Assembly (NCBI GenBank): GCA_024704765.1 | Contig: JAKMXF010000221.1 | Coordinates: forward strand, 248,001 to 312,000 | DNA from: Oopsacas minuta | Lineage: Eukaryota > Porifera > Hexactinellida > Lyssacinosida > Leucopsacidae | DNA length: 64,000 bases | Direction of reading: 5' to 3' | Shown: piece by piece, positions 59,538-64,000 of the stretch | How the letters are laid out: each line of letters opens with the position of its first letter | How positions within the stretch are numbered: position 1 is the first letter of the stretch | The notes under the pieces: generated by a model | Seen by the model: only the letters and a program-made list of their open reading frames with translations | The model's database searches: none | Told to the model about the DNA's origin: nothing | Translations under genes and position numbers: made by a program

Positions 59538-60243
59538 GTTGACTAATTATTTTATACATTTGCATCATTTTTATACAAAACAATTCCACATATGTTATAC
59601 AGAATTGTACTTCTTGAAGAAGTCATTGGTTTGCATTATTTTCCTGAATTATTGCGATAATTAGAATATGCGTAATATACTACCACATACTACCTTGGCC
59701 ACATAATATCTACGAACAAATATCAGCGTTATTTGTATCATGCCAATTCTATTTTTGTTCTGTTTGCATGCGTCACATGATATGAGTATACACCAGCTTA
59801 TGACGACGCGACGAGACCACTGCTTTCTGTCCATTTATTTGGTTTAATTAACTCTTTTTTCCTATTAATACGATGATGATTAGGGAATTATACAATTATA
59901 GACCAGATGACGTTGAATTTATACTCTTGCATCAATGGGTACAGGTAGACTTTTGAGTGAGGATTTTTCTCTTAAATCTTTTGATATTCGTATACTACAG
60001 TCCAAGAATGTTGTAACTCCTAATCCCCAAATTATTTGAACCTTGGAATTCCCGAACAATACAAATATATCAACATTTTAATTACCTTACTCAGGATCTG
60101 ACAATCCAGCTGTCTAGCATAATTATTTCCTCATTTAATTATTGTCTGTGGTTAGTTGTCAAATAATTTCATCATTTACTTATTGATTACATATATCAAT
60201 CTTACATTGCTGTGCTAAGTTAGCTTTGAGTCTATCCTAGCAG
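59538..60243. other. Intergenic region between Notch and WDR61
   Basis: 706 bp without a credible gene, one of the longest gaps here. It holds the Notch 3' UTR and the WDR61 promoter. A TCACATGA octamer at 59773-59780 matches the M-box/CLEAR-like E-box of MITF/TFE factors, but one match of this size is expected by chance at this scale. Confidence 0.4.
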
Positions 60244-61173
60244 ATGGCACAATCTAACACTCTACTGTATCGCTTAGAGCATGCTCATGACGATGAGATC
60301 TGGACAGTAGCCTGGATGCACAACGAGCATACAGACAAGGAATATATTGTTACTGGGGGAGTTGATGATGTAGTGAAATGCTTTATTTGGGATGAAACAG
60401 ACTCTGAGCTAAGATTGCATCATACATTTGAAGGCCATCATCTCGGGATTCTATCTGTAGATATTGATCCACTGGGCAGGTATGCTGCATCTAGTTCACT
60501 AGATAGTAATATAAAAGTCTGGGATTTGGAAGCAGGAAAACTAATGAAGAATATTGAAGCTGGGCCAGTTGATGTCTGGTCTCTAGCTTTCTCACCGAAT
60601 GGTCAGATAATAGCCACAGGCAGTCATAATGGAAGAATCAATCTGTTCGGGGTTACTTCAGGTTTGAAAGAAGGGACTCTAGATACCAGAGGAAAGTTTA
60701 TTTTGAGCGTAGCTTTCAGTCCTGATGGTAAGATCATTGCATCTGGTGCAATTGACGGAATGATATCTGTATTCGATTTAACCAACGGAAAGATTATGCA
60801 TACACTTGAAGGACATGCCATGCCTATTCGTAGCTTAACATTCTCAAAAGATTCTAAATACTTAGCTACAGCATCTGATGATAAACACATAAAAGTGTAC
60901 GAAGCTAAATCTGCAGTGCTGGTAGCTACACTACCTGGACATGGTTCCTGGGTACTCTCTATCAGCTTCTCTCCCGATAATATCCATTTTGCTTCTGCCT
61001 CGAGTGACAAAACTGTTAAAATATGGGATATCCAAACTAAGAAATGCGAGCAAACCTTTTCAGATCACCAAGATCAAGTGTGGGGTGTGGCTTACAATCA
61101 GACAGGAAATAAACTTGTATCAGTTTCTAATGATAGAAACATTTACGTGTATGGAGTTGAAAAGTCTACTTAA
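60244..61173 (+). CDS. SKIC8: WDR61 / SKI8
   Basis: A 309-residue, intronless seven-bladed WD40 propeller (human 305). It is a subunit of the cytoplasmic SKI complex, which feeds RNA to the exosome, and in animals also of the nuclear PAF1 elongation complex. It opens '[18 protein letters not shown]' and has the family blocks '[10 protein letters not shown]', '[15 protein letters not shown]', '[15 protein letters not shown]', '[15 protein letters not shown]', '[21 protein letters not shown]' (parts) and '[12 protein letters not shown]'. All seven blades are present. AATAAA at 61190-61195 follows the stop by 17 bp. Confidence 0.93.
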   Translation: MAQSNTLLYRLEHAHDDEIWTVAWMHNEHTDKEYIVTGGVDDVVKCFIWDETDSELRLHHTFEGHHLGILSVDIDPLGRYAASSSLDSNIKVWDLEAGKLMKNIEAGPVDVWSLAFSPNGQIIATGSHNGRINLFGVTSGLKEGTLDTRGKFILSVAFSPDGKIIASGAIDGMISVFDLTNGKIMHTLEGHAMPIRSLTFSKDSKYLATASDDKHIKVYEAKSAVLVATLPGHGSWVLSISFSPDNIHFASASSDKTVKIWDIQTKKCEQTFSDHQDQVWGVAYNQTGNKLVSVSNDRNIYVYGVEKST

Positions 61174-61189
61174 ACTATTCTAATTTGTT

Positions 61190-61195
61190 AATAAA
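61190..61195 (+). terminator. Polyadenylation signal AATAAA of WDR61
   Basis: Canonical hexamer 17 bp after the stop; a second, overlapping AATAAA follows at 61194. Confidence 0.5.
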
Positions 61196-61370
61196 TAAAT
61201 TACACAGAAATACATACAAACATTGCCATTGGCTTTTAATAACTAAAATCTGTTAAGTTCCATTAATATTTCGGGAAACATCTACTCTAATAATACACAA
61301 ATTCCTCATTAATTAGCGAATATACTCCAGTGAATTCCTTAAACTCTTGCAATACTACAAATCCCTTACT

Positions 61371-62210
61371 TTAAGCCTGAGAGATCCTGATTTGATAGTT
61401 CCTGCTATCGTTATTGTCCCAATACTCACGTCCATTAGTAATGTACTGTATAGCGAATTCTATACAGCCTGATTCACACGGTAGATAGAATAGGAAGCAA
61501 TCTGAGGAATGGTTTACATTCCCCCTTTCTTCATGGTAGGTTGCTGTTGCGTTGAAACTAGTTTTCCATGAATCTTTTGTCCAGCGTACCATCACTGATT
61601 TCATGTAACTTATATTCACAACTCTGATTTTTCCTCTGAAAGTGCTGCCTTCTAGAATTATTTCTTGGAGAGATACCATGTTATTTCGCATTCCTTCCAT
61701 GCAATCTTGCTTAGCATAAGACCATTGGTTTTTCTTTACAACTCTCTTTAGCGTAGGAACAGGAGAAATACTCTGTTTAGGTATTTCCGTTGAGAACGGG
61801 TATAATGAGTTGAAGTCCTCTTCTACTCTCTGTTCGAATTCACTCAATTTTGGGACCTCTTTAACTTGTGTTAATACTTTACCCATCAAATCGGCGAAGG
61901 AGACTTGTTTTCTTATGTTACTCTTTTCTATTGCTCCTGATTTATTTTTCAGTATGCCCCGATGTGTAGGTGGATGCGAGGCTGATCTTCTCAAACATAA
62001 CTGCGGAATTGACCCATCAAACTGGTAGCTCGTTGACGTATGTTGTTCTCTAGATTTGGCAGGTACTGCTTGCTTGGAAGGATCAGCTGTTTTTATCTTA
62101 GATGGTGCACCCACATAACAGCTCCCCGAGTAATTGTGAACTTCTCTTAGCTCAAATGGTTTGTAGCTGCTTTCTGAGACGCTCCCCTTGCTGAGTACCA
62201 ACACTGACAT
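61371..62210 (-). CDS. Protein phosphatase 1 regulatory subunit 3-like (glycogen targeting)
   Basis: A 279-residue single-exon protein of the PPP1R3 family, which tethers PP1 to glycogen so that glycogen synthase is dephosphorylated. The PP1-binding RVxF motif is KQVSF (residues 101-105), followed by 'ADLMG'. A CBM21 carbohydrate-binding domain covers about 165-277: 'LEGSTFRGKIRVVNISYMKS' (parts), 'VMVRWTKDSWKT', 'FLFYLP' and 'EFAIQYITNGREYWDNNDSRNY'. The last block is the usual CBM21 ending. Length and lack of a membrane anchor fit the short B/C/D types, but I cannot pick one. The first 95 residues are disordered. It converges on WDR61 with about 200 bp between stops. Confidence 0.88.
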   Translation of the reverse strand: MSVLVLSKGSVSESSYKPFELREVHNYSGSCYVGAPSKIKTADPSKQAVPAKSREQHTSTSYQFDGSIPQLCLRRSASHPPTHRGILKNKSGAIEKSNIRKQVSFADLMGKVLTQVKEVPKLSEFEQRVEEDFNSLYPFSTEIPKQSISPVPTLKRVVKKNQWSYAKQDCMEGMRNNMVSLQEIILEGSTFRGKIRVVNISYMKSVMVRWTKDSWKTSFNATATYHEERGNVNHSSDCFLFYLPCESGCIEFAIQYITNGREYWDNNDSRNYQIRISQA

Positions 62211-63199
62211 TTCTTTGAGGATTACTAGTTTGTAATTGAAAGGCTATTACTCTCTTTATCAAAGTATGGTCATACTCCTATATTTATACTCGCCCGATTA
62301 TTTCGAATCGATCTGCAGATGAGCTTGAATAGGCTGTAGCTCTGACATCCAAAACGCTGTTAATGACTCTAGATTATGATGTCATAACTAACCATGTATT
62401 TGTATCGATTTCACCCAGTTCTTTGTGTTTATCTCTCCTTAAATTTTAGTAGTCCATTTAGAGACTGGTATATTAGCCAGCTCATCAGTTTTCAGCATTA
62501 GGGTTACACATGTTTTTGGTTAATGTTAATACATTATATAATGCATATTTCAATTCGTATATTTTGAAATAGTTCGATAGTTCATTTACAGTTTTTTAGC
62601 GTTTTTCTTATAACCCTATAGATTATCCCAAATTTGGATATTGTTATGAAATTTTATGGCCAGGAATGCTTTGTTATACATCGAGTGGATTATTTACCTG
62701 ATTAATTCATAATTTTTGCACTATTTGTATATTTACTTATCAATGGGGATTATTCCCAGAAATTATTCCAGTTATTTATGGCCTACGTGTACAAATGTAC
62801 ACAGCCATCCGACTTGTTGTTATGATTGCCAAACTGAAATATTTAATTCCTTAATTTTCTGGATATTCTATTACTAGTGAAGTTACTTATTATGAGAAAT
62901 TAACTGTGTACTTTATTAATTCGATTTGATAAAGACCGCGTTTAATTCAATTCCCATTTCGTGATTATGCCAGTAATTTTTAGTTTATACGTATGATTAG
63001 TGTAAATAATTATTCCCAATACGTGCTGTGCTGTATTATCACGTATAAACTAACACAATGACCTGTATCATATCCAATATCAGTTCTCATACAAATTGTT
63101 TACGTATTATTTAATCACTTCGTTCATGCTATTCTCTTGTAAAATCAAAATTAATGCCATCAAGTGTTTCTACATAGGTAATATTCATTTTATACTCAA
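62211..63199. other. Large AT-rich intergenic region
   Basis: 989 bp, the longest gene-free stretch in the window, lying between divergent genes. It is very AT-rich with many short T and A runs. I find no coding sequence, tRNA-like fold or repeat copy by eye. The short self-complementary piece TACATTATATAATGCATA near 62530 is unremarkable in such DNA. It is the likely home of two promoters and any enhancer. Confidence 0.4.
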
Positions 63200-63775
63200 A
63201 TGGCTCAAGATATTATCAATGCTGTGAGGGACTGTGCCTGTACGGTGTGGTCGCCTGCCCCTTCAGAAGATGAGAGCACATCACAAAGATTATATTACTT
63301 CCTTAAGCCAGAAGGTCTGCTTAGACTTGTTTTCATCATTACTTGTGTTCTAATAATATCCTTATGTATCCCTCTCTATGAACAGCCAAGCATGATAGGT
63401 TTCTTGGTATATGCTCAAATATCATGTGCATTAATGTCTATGTACTATCTATTCTCTATACTACTTCGTGTTGCTGGTCTTCTACTCCGCGACCTCTTAT
63501 ACTTCAAAATTGATTTATTATTAGAAATAGTATTCACTGCATTTAATATTGCTAATATAATTGTATGGTTGATTTATTCAGTAAATCTTACTCATGAGTA
63601 TAAGCAGAATACTGCTAGTGGTATAGCTACATCTGGTAGTCGTTATGATAATATTAGTCTTACTAATTTCTGCTTCACTGCTACACTTATCATCTGCTCT
63701 TTATACTTTAGTGTTCTTTCCTCTTACGTCATTATCAGAAAGCCAATTGTCCTCCAGAAGGAGTACAACAACTGA
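63200..63775 (+). CDS. Four-span membrane protein, MARVEL-like
   Basis: A 191-residue intronless protein with four hydrophobic helices: about 42-60, 66-90, 103-127 and 150-173. Both ends are cytosolic by charge (acidic, Ser-rich N-terminus; basic 'RKPIVLQKE' C-terminus). The spacing, short first loop and longer second extracellular loop with one possible N-glycosylation site ('NLT') resemble MARVEL-domain proteins, which act at membrane contact and vesicle sites. There is no diagnostic motif, so this is topology only. Cys9 and Cys11-type residues near the start ('DCACTVW') might be acylated. Confidence 0.55.
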   Translation: MAQDIINAVRDCACTVWSPAPSEDESTSQRLYYFLKPEGLLRLVFIITCVLIISLCIPLYEQPSMIGFLVYAQISCALMSMYYLFSILLRVAGLLLRDLLYFKIDLLLEIVFTAFNIANIIVWLIYSVNLTHEYKQNTASGIATSGSRYDNISLTNFCFTATLIICSLYFSVLSSYVIIRKPIVLQKEYNN

Positions 63776-64000
63776 CAGTATCTTCCTATTCTCTTATGTA
63801 ATCTTGTTAATACCATATTTTCACGTTTCACTTGTTTTCATATTTTTATTGTTCTGGTTATACTCTAGATATGTCAGATTATTTATGTATTCTTCCTTAT
63901 ACATTTTGTAGTCACTTCTATTAAATATATATGTTTGCTTTATTATCCGTTATTGCAATATTTTGTTGTTATTTACTAGTTCAATCTACCTAAAATATGT

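Noticed and set aside
63645-63911. Hydrophobic 88-codon frame overlapping the end of the four-span gene
   Set aside because: Arises from AT-rich coding and 3' UTR sequence read out of frame; no independent support.

Overview
This window is nuclear DNA from an animal with a very compact genome. The evidence is a full Notch receptor (EGF repeats, LNR, one membrane span, ankyrin repeats; a metazoan architecture), many conserved eukaryotic genes, spliceosomal introns of mostly 50-80 bp with GT...AG ends, and intergenic gaps usually of 100-300 bp. About 24 protein genes occupy roughly 90% of 64 kb, and several large genes have no intron. Base composition is AT-rich. An early-branching lineage with a small genome, such as a glass sponge, would fit, but that placement is inference and no single gene here proves it. 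I saw no rRNA, tRNA, CRISPR array or recognisable transposon.

Layout. 1-8432 (+): the 3' part of an outer-arm axonemal dynein heavy chain (DNAH9/11/17 type). 8.6-23.3 kb: MED22, cathepsin B, an unusual SKP1-like fusion protein, GCN1 (7.9 kb, intronless), ATP synthase subunit f, CHMP5 and CLUAP1/IFT38 on the plus strand, then TMEM242 on the minus strand. 23.5-28.4 kb: a 1,013-residue von Willebrand A protein I do not recognise, then NPRL3 of GATOR1. 28.6-45.1 kb (-): a complete DNAH1 inner-arm dynein heavy chain of about 34 exons. One of its introns holds a whole kynureninase gene on the opposite strand. 45.3-51.0 kb: TRAPPC2L (-), the MOF/KAT8 acetyltransferase (+), an orphan seven-span membrane protein with a frameshift (-), and a KANSL3-like gene (+). 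51.2-53.3 kb: an NHL-repeat protein with a frameshift, and WIPI3 (WDR45B). 53.5-59.5 kb: Notch. 60.2-64 kb: WDR61/SKI8, a PP1 glycogen-targeting subunit (-), and a four-span, MARVEL-like membrane protein.

Shared themes. Three genes serve motile cilia (two axonemal dyneins and IFT38). KAT8 and KANSL3, two subunits of the NSL chromatin complex, lie about 1.7 kb apart. GCN1 and NPRL3 both act in amino-acid sensing. Most other neighbours are unrelated housekeeping genes packed head-to-tail, head-to-head or nested.

The observations most worth following are the SKP1/SHDQGW fusion, the nested kynureninase with changed cofactor-binding residues, the Notch receptor with a threonine-rich ectodomain linker and altered RAM motif, the unrecognised VWA protein, and two single-base frameshifts in neighbouring genes that could be real lesions or assembly errors.
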